Source of the DNA: Mayamaea pseudoterrestris
Lineage: Eukaryota; Bacillariophyta; Bacillariophyceae; Sellaphorales; Sellaphoraceae
Direction: 5' to 3'
Length of the DNA: 64,000 nt
NCBI GenBank assembly: GCA_027923505.1
Contig: BROI01000001.1
Span: 275,501 to 339,500, forward strand
Made by a program: the position numbers and the translations under genes. The notes under the pieces were generated by a model. It did not search any database and was not told the DNA's origin. It saw nothing but the letters and a program-made list of their open reading frames with translations. Below are positions 1 to 10,916 of this stretch, piece by piece. Position 1 is the first letter of the stretch. Every line of letters begins with the position of its first letter.

Positions 1-1
1 T

Positions 2-664
2 GACATTTACTTGAATGATTACCCAAAGCTCGCTCCACAGGTCAATTTCCTTACAACGGGAAAAGGAAAAGTGCGATTCAATCCAAACCTTTACAATTGC
101 GGGAAGTGCTGCTTGAGTCTCCTTGGAACATGGGCTGGGCCAGGATGGGTCGCTAATCAAAGCACGCTCCTGCAAGTTCTAATCAGCATTCAAGGGCTCA
201 TTCTGGTGAACGAACCTTATTACAATGAACCGGGTTACGAAAACTTCAAAAACACCGATGCGGGCAAAGTGGCATCGGAAGCTTACTCGAAAAACATTCG
301 CAAATACACGCTTCAATATTCGATTGACGAGTATCTTGATGCGCTGCTGAAGAAGCAGACCAAGCCGCTGGATTACGCAGAGTTTGAGTCAGTCATGGTG
401 CAACACTTTTTGCAGCGCGCTCAAGCCATTTGCTTGATGATGGACGAATGGGTCGAAAATGACAAGAAGTTGACAAATTTGGCAGACGGCATTCGCCGCA
501 AGCTGCTCCAGTTGGCCGAGGAGCATGGTGAACAACAAGAAGAAAACGCGATTCATGCAGCGGCGTACGCCTTTGATGGCGTATTTGACGACATTTTTGA
601 CGATGGAGACTTGAAACCAGCCGCGCTCAAGATGGCGCCAGAGATTTTGGAGATTGACGATTGA
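2..664 (+). CDS. Ubiquitin-conjugating enzyme (E2), BIRC6/UBE2O type, 3' end only
   Basis: The frame is open from the left edge, so the 5' part lies outside the window. What remains is the second half of a UBC fold: the RFNPNLYNCGKCCLSLLGTW block, then LLQVLISIQGLILVNEPYYN and EPGYE, the signature of the large E2s BIRC6 and UBE2O. By alignment to NDGKVCLS in those enzymes, the catalytic thioester Cys is the second of the Cys pair (codon at 110-112). A C-terminal tail of about 110 residues ends in acidic repeats (FDGVFDDIFDDGD). The family moves ubiquitin to substrates in the cytosol, often as a hybrid E2/E3. Which of the two subfamilies this is cannot be settled, because the long N-terminal region is missing; the RFNPNLYN wording leans to BIRC6. 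Confidence 0.85.
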   Translation, partial: DIYLNDYPKLAPQVNFLTTGKGKVRFNPNLYNCGKCCLSLLGTWAGPGWVANQSTLLQVLISIQGLILVNEPYYNEPGYENFKNTDAGKVASEAYSKNIRKYTLQYSIDEYLDALLKKQTKPLDYAEFESVMVQHFLQRAQAICLMMDEWVENDKKLTNLADGIRRKLLQLAEEHGEQQEENAIHAAAYAFDGVFDDIFDDGDLKPAALKMAPEILEIDD

Positions 665-833
665 AGAGACTTGTCTCGTTCGCATGTAGAATGGTATGTG
701 CTTGTCTCGCCGTCCACAGTAGCAAAAGGACACACCAATTATATACAAATTTATGTAACATGTTCGCTTATTGTATGTATGAAGATAGAGAAGAGTTTTG
801 ACAGCATGTTGTGAGACGACGAGACTTGACTGC

Positions 834-2036
834 TCACTCCGCCACCATACAACCAGTTCCCATAGATGAACATGCTCGGTGCGTTAAACTGGCCAGTCTT
901 CGCGTATGCCGAGTGCTTCGAGATCCCCACAAAACGTTGTTAACAACGGCCGAACTACTCGTATTCGCCTTGAGCCCTGGCAATCCAACGAGCATCATGG
1001 TCATGTTGTCGCGACTATTGCGTTCCAAGCAAGTATCAAGTGCCTCCTCGCAAATGTTACCGAGATCCGTTTCACCTTCCGCTAGTAGTGACTGGACGAA
1101 CTCTGTACATTGCTTATTACTTGCAACATCCCAAATGCCGTCGCACGCAATCACAATAAACTCATCACCCAGTGTGTCTCGCGGATACACAATTAAATCA
1201 GGAATGACAGCCACTCGTTGCTTTTCAATAGATAAATTCTTGTCCTGCTTGTAGGCAAAGTCTCCAAACGCCCGACTCACGGCTAAATCGCCGTCAACGC
1301 GCTTGGCCTTGACCGATCCGCCAGCATTCGTAATGCGCCGTCGTTCGGGAACGTCAGATGGCTTGTGATCAAAACTCAAGGGAAGCACCTTGCCGTGTCG
1401 TCGAAGAACAGCTCTCGAGTCTCCAGTATTGGCGCATATTATATGGGAAGGCGTGAGTACAACCACTACTCCAGTCGACCCGGAACGTTCCACAACTTGA
1501 TGGGTATTGGTGGGCGTTGCGGGCGGTGTCGTTGTGTTTAGTTCACTCTCATCCAGTAATTTGGGAGCTGCAAGCTTGCCTTCTAATATTTGACGATTGC
1601 GCTCCTGCTGAAGGGGAATGAGCTCCTGATCAAGCTCCATAAAGGTTCGTATAAGTGCTTGCCGCAAAAGCTGAATGCCAGTGACATCAGATCGACTCTT
1701 CATGCCTGTTCGAGGCAGCTGCGAGTATTTTGCAAGCTCGGCGCGATTCGAAAGGACACGAAGAAAGTTTTGTTCCAAATAGTTGGATGTAAAGTCGCCG
1801 CCATGGCCATCAAAGACGCAAAATACGGAATGATCGGCTAGAAAATCGGCGCCATTGGCAATCGGCAGCGAGTCGCTTTGCAAATGACGATCCTCCATGG
1901 TATTCCGCAAGCCCTGCATTCCAGAGACGGCATATCGAATGTTTTGTGTCGCTGATGCTCCTCGGTCGGTTCGCTTTGTTGTAATTGGTTGTCCTTGTTG
2001 AGGGTTGGATGCGCCTCCGGAAGCTGTGTTTCCCAT
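834..2036 (-). CDS. PP2C-family Ser/Thr protein phosphatase, probably N-myristoylated
   Basis: A 400-residue metal-dependent phosphatase of the PPM family. Motifs in order: NTMEDRH (about 45-51), VFCVFDGHGG (71-80, metal-binding Asp), ANTGDSRAVL (202-211), DGDLAVSRAFGD (248-259), IACDGIWDV (297-304, metal Asp) and SRDNMTMMLV (341-350, metal Asp). It acts on phospho-Ser/Thr using Mn/Mg. I start at the ATG at 2036 because it gives MGNTASGG, a good N-myristoylation signal; the open frame runs 11 codons further upstream but without an ATG. Myristoylation would place it at a membrane (inference). An acidic and threonine-rich insert lies between about residues 145 and 185. Transcribed away from the gene at 2670. 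Confidence 0.9.
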   Translation of the reverse strand: MGNTASGGASNPQQGQPITTKRTDRGASATQNIRYAVSGMQGLRNTMEDRHLQSDSLPIANGADFLADHSVFCVFDGHGGDFTSNYLEQNFLRVLSNRAELAKYSQLPRTGMKSRSDVTGIQLLRQALIRTFMELDQELIPLQQERNRQILEGKLAAPKLLDESELNTTTPPATPTNTHQVVERSGSTGVVVVLTPSHIICANTGDSRAVLRRHGKVLPLSFDHKPSDVPERRRITNAGGSVKAKRVDGDLAVSRAFGDFAYKQDKNLSIEKQRVAVIPDLIVYPRDTLGDEFIVIACDGIWDVASNKQCTEFVQSLLAEGETDLGNICEEALDTCLERNSRDNMTMMLVGLPGLKANTSSSAVVNNVLWGSRSTRHTRRLASLTHRACSSMGTGCMVAE

Positions 2037-2669
2037 GTTGATTGACAGCGAATTTTTTACAACAAGCACTTAAATGTTGGCAGCACTGAATGTAATGGGC
2101 ACTACTATATACTTCTGGTTGCTCGAGTCAAGTCAAAGCAAAGGCAAGCAAGCTGAAAGTCGAAGGAGAGAGAGGACGGTGAATGGGTTGTCCTTTCGAA
2201 ACAATCTTGCTCAACGCCCTCGAAACGCTCACATATAAGCCCCAACCAGAATTCGGCGAATGAGGGCAATAACAATTATATCACTTGTGAGCTCCGCATG
2301 GTATCCACGACCGTTGAACGTCGCATGACACGATCACTTACTCGTTGACTGACGAATGCCTAATGCAGCTATTTCCGCGCTGCCAATCTCCTGCAGAGGG
2401 AAACAGGCGTGAATCGACAAACGTATCATGGCGGAAATCTGAGCCAGCCTTGTTCTTACAAGTAAATTTGTCGACAAAAAATTGCAATCTACATTGTGGG
2501 TTTCATTCTCAAGATCTCACGGAAGCAATCAGCAGCGATCCAACAAAAAGTAAGCAACAAATTTCGAGCTGGAACTTTCAAGTTAATAGGTGTCTACTTC
2601 ACCTAAACATCTGACATGAATTGCCTTGCGCAATACCACACATTACATCAACATCGTCCACCAAACATC
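2037..2669. other. Intergenic, shared 5' region of two divergent genes
   Basis: About 630 bases between the PP2C start and the Lys-rich protein start. An in-frame ATG at 2616 would extend the downstream gene by 18 residues. No other gene, repeat or clear motif seen. Confidence 0.4.
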
Positions 2670-3281
2670 ATGAAGATCAACCTCACCAACGCGATTAACC
2701 GTCGCAAGAGCACCAGAAACTCGTTAAATGCAGCAGCAGCTGGCAACGAGGATGAGGTCAAGCCTAAACCCAACGGGAGTAGCGCCCGCAAGCCCAAGGC
2801 TGCATTGGCGGAAAGCGAGGCTTTGACTGGAAAAGAACCATACAAGATTCCAATAGTTAACATTCGTGCCACTCGGAGCAAGGCCAAAGCGGATGAAGTG
2901 CCCATGGAGACTGAAGCTCCCGCTTCCGCTGCTGCCCCCGCCTCTGAAAAAGTGACAAAGAACAAGACGAAGGGCAAGGCCAAGCCGACTGACGTTCCCG
3001 CGAAAACTCAAAGCAAAGAGGCTGTCAAGGAGGTGGATACCAAGGAATCGGAAACAAAGGCCAATGCGGCTGCAGCGGACAACTCTAAGACTGACGAAAT
3101 TGAAGCTGCGTTGGCAGCTATGGATTTAACCGACAAAAAAGACCAGAATATGGACACTGATGAGGGCGATGCTGCTCCTGTTGCGGAACGCAAAACGCGC
3201 TTTGGTCGAAAGTTGCTGACACCAAAAAAGTACAAGGACTACATTCTCGGGGCCGCGCGCCGTGATGTAAAAACCGAGTAG
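2670..3281 (+). CDS. Lys/Ala-rich low-complexity protein, probably nuclear
   Basis: About 203 residues, almost all low complexity: Lys, Ala, Glu and Thr with several basic stretches (KNKTKGKAKP, RATRSKAKAD). The one ordered-looking part is the C-terminus, RKTRFGRKLLTPKKYKDYIL (about 171-190), which resembles short basic DNA- or chromatin-contacting tails. I do not recognise the family. The start is uncertain: the ATG at 2670 (MKINLTNAINRRKST) has a better context than the in-frame ATG at 2616. A linker-histone-like or chromatin-associated role is a guess from composition only. Confidence 0.6.
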   Translation: MKINLTNAINRRKSTRNSLNAAAAGNEDEVKPKPNGSSARKPKAALAESEALTGKEPYKIPIVNIRATRSKAKADEVPMETEAPASAAAPASEKVTKNKTKGKAKPTDVPAKTQSKEAVKEVDTKESETKANAAAADNSKTDEIEAALAAMDLTDKKDQNMDTDEGDAAPVAERKTRFGRKLLTPKKYKDYILGAARRDVKTE

Positions 3282-3519
3282 ACGAAACTCCAAGAATAGT
3301 TTGTTGTGTTGGTTCGACTTTATTACAAGACTTGCCTTTGTTCCCTCTTGTCGCCAAGTCTTTGTCACGAGCTGCAATTGTACCATCGCAAGGTGTATCT
3401 AATCTGCAAGGTCAATTCATATTACTTAAATGATCCTCTCACCGCCTGTGCATGCCAACCGCAGCCGCAGCGTATAGTCACCCACCCCAAGTTATAGCAT
3501 CAGCAAGGTATTATTGCTG

Positions 3520-4956
3520 TTATATATTCACTGGCCACTCAACTCCAGTAGTTTGTTGACTAGTCTCCCATAGCGCATGGGCTGCAGCTGCTGCATCTCC
3601 ATCGTTGTATGGCAGTCGTGGCCGACCAACGCGTGCCCCAGCAAAGGGCCCCATGATTTCAGCGAGCGTATGGAACGCGTTGCGAATCGTTGAGAAACGC
3701 CGCTCATCGTCGTTGCTATCTTGTAGAGGAATAGGATAGGGTTGCAGGTACAAGGATTGCAGGTTGTTCGCCTTGTCTGGCTGCGGCAAGTTTCCTACCG
3801 CCGCCGCAACAACAACGGCCGCTCCTTCCTCGGGCGTCAAGTAAAATATTCGAAATAAACAAGCTAGCCAGCTTGGCATGGACCTCCAAATGTCAGAGTT
3901 GCTGTGTTCATGCAACGACGATAACAAACGTGAGACATTGAAACGAGTACGGACCACGTAAAAAGAGCGCAAGAGCACACACACAACAACTTATAATACA
4001 TACACTGCACCTGGATTCACCGCGACAGCTCGAACACCAGCCACTCCATATCGACGATTGAGCTCATGACTGAACAAGATCATGGCCAGCTTGGACATGG
4101 CGTAGGTATTGTCGGACAGCGAAGGAACGCCTTGCATGACTTGCTGCCAAACGTGCGGCGATGCAACGTTCACATGACTGCCCACAAAGTGATGCATGAT
4201 GCTACTGAGATTGACAATGCGAGCTGCTTTGCTTTCCAATAGTTGATGTCGCATCAACTCGGCGGTGAGTTGATAGTGTCCGAGAAAGTTTGCCTGGAAC
4301 AAACCGTTGCGATGAGTGGTGGTGGAGTCGTCGTCGCTACTCTCGGGATGCGTGTTGCGACCCGCGTTGTTGACAAGCACGTCAATCTTGTAGCCTTGCT
4401 GCTTTACATCTTTGACAAATTGCGATATACTTTCAGGAACTGTCAAGTCAAGCGGCGTTGAAAGAACAATGGCTTGTGCAACATGCTCATGGCTCTTCGT
4501 TTCACCTCGCGCCGATCCATTAATTCGTTTCGCCGCAGCCAACGCCTTGTCACGCGACCGACATGCCAGAATAACGGATACATGATGATTCTGAACCAAT
4601 GCTCGCGCCGTTTCGTATCCGATTCCAGTGTTGGCACCAGTGACAATGGCGAAACGAGGTGATATTGTTGCTTGATGCGGAAATTGGATCATTGGCGAGT
4701 GCGACGACGTATCTTCATTTTCCAAACGAAGCAGCCTCGTCTTTGAGTATCGCACAACCGGAAACACTGCTCGAGCCGCCAATGAATAAAAGATGGCCAG
4801 CGGACCAAAGGCGTACGTGAAGGAGTTTGCCGAGTAGTAAAGTGACGACGAAGAAACGTCAGGCATCATCATCATTGCGACGCCAACAACCAGTAGCGGA
4901 ACAATACGAAGCAGTATTTTACGCGTCTGTAATTGGGACGCTGCTATAGGTTTCAT
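3520..4956 (-). CDS. Membrane-anchored short-chain dehydrogenase/reductase (RDH/WWOX-like)
   Basis: Two exons, 4956-4004 and 3901-3520, give 444 residues. The 102-nt intron has donor GTATGT and acceptor ACAG; splicing joins VNPGAV to NSDIWRSMPSW, the expected continuation in this family. The first exon has a hydrophobic N-terminus (about 14-32) and a second hydrophobic patch (47-66), then the NAD(P)-binding TGANTGIG (106-113), LVNNAGR (194-200), NLSS (249-252) and the catalytic YAMSK (Tyr285, Lys289). The family reduces retinoid-, lipid- or steroid-type carbonyls at membranes. The substrate cannot be told. An ER or plastid membrane location is inferred from the N-terminus. Confidence 0.88.
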
Positions 4957-5246
4957 GCCGGCAAGTAGTGCGATGACAGCTTATCACACTCTTTTTGATG
5001 CTGCGTAAGAGGATCCAGATGGATGAAAAAATCGTCCGATCAGATCTTTCACATCGTAGCGGTTCTCAACGGACACAAGTTTTTAATCTTCCCGCAGCGC
5101 ACCTCCAGGCACATCGGGCATGGTAATCCTAAGCCATGTATCATGTAAGTATGTAAATAGACAAGTAAAGACATAGTAGCTTTTATAATCGTGACTTATC
5201 CATGACAAATGCTTAGACGCAAAACCTTGAGGAAGACAAACAAGGT

Positions 5247-5732
5247 TTACGTTCGCCTAACTGCTGGACTGAACGTGGGCACAGTAGGCGCTGCTGCGGG
5301 CGCTAATGTCGGAAGCGGTGGAACGACGGTAACTACTGGCGCGATAGTCGGAAGTGTCTCGGCAGGGGTAGGTTCGAGTGTTGCTAACGGCGTTGGACTA
5401 GGAGTCATCTTGCTGCCCTTTGCCTTCTTGCTACCCTTTGGCGCCTTTGTTCCCTTGGGACCCTTGCTGCCCTTGGACTTTTTGCTACCCTTGGCGCTCT
5501 TGCTACCCTTTGGTCCCTTGCTGCGCTTTGGCCCCTTGGTACCCTTGGATCTCTGACGCCTTAAGTCGCGAACCCGAAGCCGCACCTGCTCCTCGAGCCG
5601 CGACGACGCGTCAAATTCTTGCAGGTGCGCTTGGCTGTCTTCCGCGGCATTGGCAAGGGTTGTCATGCACGCCAAAAGAAACATGACAGCAATCATGATG
5701 CGCATGCACTTGGATGATCGAAAGCTTGACAT
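5247..5732 (-). CDS. Secreted lysine-triplet protein (silaffin-like Lys cluster)
   Basis: 161 residues with a signal peptide (hydrophobic core about 11-27, cleavage near NAA-ED). After an Arg-rich stretch (VRLRVRDLRRQRSK) come 16 consecutive triplets with Lys in the middle (SKG, TKG, PKR, SKG and so on), so Lys falls at every third residue for about 48 residues; most triplets also carry Gly and the rest Ser, Thr, Pro or Ala. The C-terminal third is Pro/Thr/Val/Ala-rich. Regular KxxKxxKxxK clusters are known in silaffins, where they target proteins to biosilica, and the Lys and Ser side chains are modified there. A cell-wall or silica-associated role is therefore likely but inferred. No RXL site is obvious. 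Confidence 0.7.
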   Translation of the reverse strand: MSSFRSSKCMRIMIAVMFLLACMTTLANAAEDSQAHLQEFDASSRLEEQVRLRVRDLRRQRSKGTKGPKRSKGPKGSKSAKGSKKSKGSKGPKGTKAPKGSKKAKGSKMTPSPTPLATLEPTPAETLPTIAPVVTVVPPLPTLAPAAAPTVPTFSPAVRRT

Positions 5733-6625
5733 GATGCTGCGGTTGCGAAACGTGCTGAGGCAATTTGACTCGATGCAAGCAAATTGTGAGATGAGCTAAT
5801 CATACGATCCATTGGCAGCAGAATTTGGCACGGCCGTTGAACGGAGCACATCACGTCCTATGGAGTCAACGGCACATGAGTTGCACCATGTCCGGATCAC
5901 CTTGTTTCGTGAGTACGAACAGGTGCGCGGGCACTGGTTGCAGCAGCGGGTTGGACACATGTTCCGTGAGTGAAAGACGCAAGAAGCATGTGGAGTATAA
6001 CAAAACCGTTGGCATGCAAAAATCTTGCTTAACTCACGTCGCGTGCGCAATCTTGCCAATTCTTTGCGGGTGCGCGCAGAGTCATTACATTTTCGCAAGT
6101 ACCGGTAAATCCAGTGACCCGCTCTGCTTATAGTGATTGATCCCCTACCTGCAGTTAAAGAGTGCTAGCCAGAGCATGATAGTCCGCATCTCAATGCACA
6201 GTATAGAAGTCCTCAAATAGTATTCATGGTTTGTTGTGTAGAAGGATGCCGGACCCTTTCTCATTCGATCATGTCGAAGTTTCGCCTCGCCAAAATGCCT
6301 TCAGTACCGCTCCGATACATGACGTGTCACACCACGAACGGCGACCGTTGCGCCGGTCGAACGCAGACGACCACCATGACAGCCGACCGCCGAAAGACTG
6401 TCAAGCGAACTCAACACTATCATTTGCTAGCCTAGCTGTGACTGCATGCTGCACAAGGCTCTACCAATTTAGACTGCACTGACGTGATTTTGCAATCTTA
6501 AATTCTGGATCCCCAACTGATTTTGTCTGTTTATTTTGGAGTCACGAGGTTCGCTCTGCTGTTCTTGACAGCACTCCGGTCTTTCTTCGAAACGGCACAA
6601 GGCTAGGCTACATTTGTATTGAACC
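5733..6625. other. Gene-free stretch
   Basis: About 890 bases between divergent genes. Short open frames are present on both strands but show no family motif, no splice pattern and no ATG in good context. One TACCGGTA palindrome lies at 6100-6107. Confidence 0.4.
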
Positions 6626-8897
6626 ATGTATTCAAGACCAAGCAACAGTCATAGTAGCAGCGGTAGCAATCGTCGAAGGCACGCCGAGTCTTTTACGCAA
6701 TCCTCCTCGACTTCTGCAGCTTCCGCCACAACGACTTCATCATCATCCAACAATTATCACGCAGCGTCAAGCAGCAGTAATCAGGACAAGTATGATCGAT
6801 TTGAACAATGGCTACGCGATAATGGAGCTCAGTTTGAGATGCTGGAGCTTTGCGAGTATGAGAGTATGGAAGGTTCCTCGTCAAACAGTGCTCGGCTAGA
6901 CGTGCACGCCAACAATCAACATCAACACGCCTTTTACCACGAGGAAAAGAAGGAAGCGACGCAGTCACTCATGGAGCAAGACGGTGAAACTAGCGGCAAT
7001 AGCGAGTTACGCGGCGTTTATGCAAAGTCTTATATTCCTCCTAATTCAATTTGCATGAGTGTTCCAAGAAAGTGTTTAATTACAGTGGAAATGGGACAAG
7101 CCACTCCGATTGGACAGTTAATTATTCAGTCTGATTTGGACTTGGATGCGCCCAAGCACATTTTTCTCATGGTGTACCTGCTTTGGGATCGCAAAGTGAA
7201 TGGACCAAAAAGGTATGTGTGAGAGCGAAGCATCGTATGATGCAGGTTGAGACGCAATAAATGCGTCGTTGCCTGCCGTTGATTTACCCTTTTACTTTTC
7301 AACTCATCCTTTCCTTTCACTCTACTACAGTTTCTATTGGCCATACTACGAGATTCTTCCGCAAACTCTTCGTAACATGCCCATTTTTTGGTCGCAGGAT
7401 GAGCTCGACGAACTCGAAGGCAGCCATTTACTCCGGCAGATTCACGACCGCAACCAAGCAATCGCCGAAGACTACTATAGCATTTGCCAAATTGCTCCAC
7501 AGCTAGCTGCCTTGTGTACACTGGATGAGTTTAAGTGGGCCCGCATGTGCGTCTGCAGTCGCAACTTTGGGTTGGTCGTGGATGGGCATCGAACGTCGGC
7601 CTTGGTGCCGCACGCGGACATGTTGAACCACTATCGACCCCGACAAACCAAGTGGACGTTTGATGAGGATCGACAGGCGTTTACAATTACGACGCTACAA
7701 CCAATCATGGGTGGTGCTCAAGTTTATGACAGCTATGGACAAAAGTGCAATCATCGGTTTTTGCTGAATTATGGATTTGCCGTGGAGGAGAATCGCGAGC
7801 TTGACGGGTTTTGTCCCAATGAAGTGCCACTGGAGCTCTTTGTCGATCCTGATGACGAGTTATTCGCAGAGAAATTGGAATTTTGGAAACGAGGCGAAAT
7901 TGATGGTGGAAGTAGCGCGGAAAGCTATCCTGCGACGGAAGCCGCTACTTGTACAAGCTACCAAGTGCTGGATGCGTCGACTGGCACTAATGTCATGCCG
8001 GTGATGAAGCGAGTTCGCGTCTGCGTTGCAAACAATGAAAATACACGTATTTTGTTTTCATTGCTGCGATCCTTGGCGTGTAACCGTGCTGAGTTGGACA
8101 GTATAATGTCACCGTTTCGAACGACGTTGAGTCGACAGAGCAATCATCATCCGTTTGACGCGCAGTGTAGCGAAGCTACAAACCAGACTACCACTGCCCG
8201 TTCTATGTTTGGACTCCCTGAGACTCCCAACCAGTTGATGCAACAGTATCGAAGCAACGGCTTTCATCAAACACAAAGTTCATCCTCAAATGCCTTTTCT
8301 GCGTCAAATGCTATAACTCCCCTTAGCTACAACCGCTCGTGCCGCGATATTCGCCACCCCATTTCAATCGAGAATGAGCGAGCTGCTATGCGACTGCTAT
8401 TGGACGTTGTTCATCGACATTTGTCCCAATATCCCACTAGCTTGGCGCGCGACATACAAGACTTGGAGGAGCAAGATCCTTGCAAGATCAAATATCCACC
8501 CTATAGCAACAAGCGGCATGCGTTAATACAAGTGCGCGGCGAAAAGGAAGTGTTGCACCATTACATGCAGTGGGCGAGCGTCGCTTTGGATGTACTTGAC
8601 GTTTTGGACGAGGAATTGAAGGAGGAGCGCGGAAGCGTCGAAGCGCAACTCCTTCAGCACGGACAGGTTCGCACGGAGGAACGTCCCAGTTTTGAGTCGG
8701 TCATTCGGCAAATGGAGGAGGATGTCGATTTGGGAAGTCAGCATCATACGATATTGCGTCATTGCGCCGATGTTTTGGGTAGTTTGCGCCGGGAGGAGTT
8801 CAAGTCGATTCGACGGGCGCGTGTCCAGCAATTTGCTTCGGCTTCTCGTTCTATTGTCGATGGCCGGAGTGGGCGGTCCGGGACGACATTTGGCTAG
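6626..8897 (+). CDS. SET-domain protein methyltransferase, SETD3/Rubisco-LSMT type
   Basis: Exons 6626-7212 and 7331-8897 give 717 residues. The 118-nt intron (GTATGT...CTACAG) restores GPKSFYWPYYEILPQ, matching the start of the substrate-side segment in SETD3. A Ser/Thr-rich N-terminus (1-55) precedes GVYAKSYIPPN. SET motifs: ALVPHADMLNH (about 286-296, with the NH pair) and YGQKCNHRFLLNYGF (331-345, family consensus YGxKSNxxLLxxYGF). The C-terminal half fits the Rubisco-LSMT substrate-binding domain but holds a long Gln/Asn/Ser-rich insert. The family methylates Lys or His (actin His in SETD3, Rubisco Lys in plants). No transit peptide is seen, so a cytosolic or nuclear role is likelier. 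Confidence 0.88.
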
Positions 8898-9011
8898 ACT
8901 AATGCGATACGCTCCTATTGCTACAATTTGCAAAAGAAAGCGACTTTGGGCTGTTAAATAATGTGCGCGAGTCACGTCATCGTATTAATCGTAGTTGTCC
9001 TATTTTGATAG

Positions 9012-9805
9012 TCAGATACTCCTTTGAAACACAAAGCAACCAGCTTTGAGATCACCACTTCCGTCTCGTATCCACTTCCAGTCGACTTCATTGAATATCT
9101 GTCGCCTAGTATCATCGGGAACGACCCCAGACACGCTGACAAAGTATCCGCCTTTCTTCAATGTGGCAGCAAGATTGACACGGCTTGCTCCACTCGGCCA
9201 TCTCCCGAAAGATAGACGGCGTCGAGCAGTCCTTTTTCCAAAATCATATCAAATCGATTTGAATATGAGACTGGAAGTTGGAGGACGTTGCCATGACTTA
9301 TTTGGATGCTGTATTCATCGTCGTCAAGCCGAGCATCACCATCCAGCAAGTCTCGTTGGCGTTCAATCGCATGCTTGGAATAGTCTTGAGCAGTCAGATT
9401 ACGAAAGCCGGCCCGCATAAGATCAAGTATTATCGGATCGTTTCCAATTCCAGGAACAAATACATGCTGCTTGCTTCGGTCAATGTTCTTTGGCAAGTGC
9501 TTTTGAATCACATCAAAATCGTAGTACCAGCTGTATTCATCCGCCGGAAAGTCTCCTCGACCGGCGTAAACGTCATCCCAATACTGCTTGGTACCAAAAG
9601 AGCTTCTCGCGGAAAGCGAGTCGTCGTCATCGTCGTCGTTGTAAGGAATGGCATCATTGCGTGCAAACAGACCCTTCTCCTGCTTAAAATGTCGAGAAAG
9701 CGATCCAGTACGGCTTATCCATGCCTCTGTACTATATACATTATATGAAATTAGCAAGATTAATCCCGAACGTCTCTTTTGGGACGTCTTCAACACGTTC
9801 ATCAT
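9012..9805 (-). pseudogene. METTL13/EEF1AKMT-type methyltransferase, frame broken by a GT duplication
   Basis: The frame from 9805 reads a class I methyltransferase: YWDDVYAGRGD and EYSWYYDF (the YWxxxY...WY entry of the METTL13 family), FVPGIGND (SAM-binding loop), ISHGNVLQLP and ILEKGLLDAV. It then stops early at 9158. In another frame the expected C-terminus follows at once: TLKKGGYFVSVSGVVPDD to CFVFQRSI, ending at 9012. Reading GTGT at 9178-9181 as a single GT would join the two perfectly (EQAVNLAATLKKGGYF), and no GT-AG intron fits. So this is either a recent 2-bp duplication that inactivates the gene, or a sequence error. Members methylate lysines, for example on eEF1A. The N-terminus is weakly hydrophobic. 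Confidence 0.75.
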
Positions 9806-10217
9806 CGGCAGTTATCGCCATGGTCGACTGTGCGTAGACATTGTGTACCGATGCGATTTCGAAGGCGCGCGCGCGGCGAGCTTCACGATTTGGCGTGACA
9901 CAAATCCAACGTTCTCCACGATTCGAGCTCGACAACGCCCATTTTCGTTTCAACAGCGTGCGGGATTTGGTCACGGAGCGAGACAATGGAAGAAGCCGTT
10001 GTTCCTCTATCATAGAGAAGAGCACACGATATGGTCTAGTAGTAAATTTAAAAGAAGAGGTGGAAGAGGCGACGACAAAGAAACTACGAGCTTAACGAAA
10101 TCTGAAGCAACATCTTCCGAGTCGATCGTGGTTATCGCATGCAGCTATCCCGCGTCTTTGGTTTCTGGGATTCATACAAGATCGAGCGATCTCATTGAAT
10201 GACTACCGTTGCTCACA
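9806..10217. other. Intergenic between divergent genes
   Basis: About 410 bases. Only short shadow frames; no motif recognised. Confidence 0.3.
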
Positions 10218-10916
10218 ATGAGTACAATTGAAGTTTATCACCATCGCAAAAGGAGCAGTTGTTCAAGTAACTCAAGCTGGATTAGTGATTCATCGACAAC
10301 TTCAAAAACAATGGCTTTTACTTACATTCAAGATCCTTCGCCGCGTCCATCGCAGCAGCACATAAGATATGGCACTTGTCCTGACATGCGCATCCTTGGA
10401 CGTACGTCTCCCGAGATTCACAGTGCGTGTCACTCGTGGACTTGCGCAACAACTACTGGCAATGCCAATACTTCACCAAGGAGCACTGCTTGTTCGCCAC
10501 CAAACATTTCGGGCATGTCGACAACGGTGTGGAAAATGTGCGGTTCTAATCTAACAGAACAATTCACGTCATTGGCCGATGATTGGCCAACGGCAAAAGC
10601 ATCGCTTGAGGATCTTGCCTTATCCCTGGATGGTCTGCGGTTTCACACTCCACACTCCAAGCCCTCTGAAAACCATCAGTCGACATCTCTTGATAGACAA
10701 GGAGACATGGCGAGCAAGGTTATCTATCCATTGGCGAAATTGCCGCACAAGGTGCAGCCGGTCAAAAAGGCTTCGCTCACCAAGCCAACCATGCACCGAA
10801 GATTATCCTTTGACGTGCTGCCCACCCCTCATGAACTCGCCTCTTGTCAAGCCATGAAGCGAATACATCGTCGCAATACGACGCAAATCATTCGACAAGG
10901 TTATCATACTCGATAG
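10218..10916 (+). CDS. Hypothetical protein, Ser/Thr/His-rich
   Basis: A 232-residue frame from the ATG at 10218 (MSTIEVYHHRKRSS). Composition is Ser-, Thr- and Pro-rich, with phosphorylatable-looking segments such as MHRRLSFDVLPTPHE near the C-terminus (a basophilic kinase-type RRLSF site). No transmembrane segment or recognised domain. It is kept because the frame is long with a sensible start and nothing else occupies the region, but it has no family support. It could also be one exon of a longer gene. Confidence 0.45.
   Translation: MSTIEVYHHRKRSSCSSNSSWISDSSTTSKTMAFTYIQDPSPRPSQQHIRYGTCPDMRILGRTSPEIHSACHSWTCATTTGNANTSPRSTACSPPNISGMSTTVWKMCGSNLTEQFTSLADDWPTAKASLEDLALSLDGLRFHTPHSKPSENHQSTSLDRQGDMASKVIYPLAKLPHKVQPVKKASLTKPTMHRRLSFDVLPTPHELASCQAMKRIHRRNTTQIIRQGYHTR

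Noticed and set aside
5796-6133. Short frames on both strands in the 5.7-6.6 kb gap
   Set aside because: No start in good context, several GTGAGT-like strings but no coherent exon chain.
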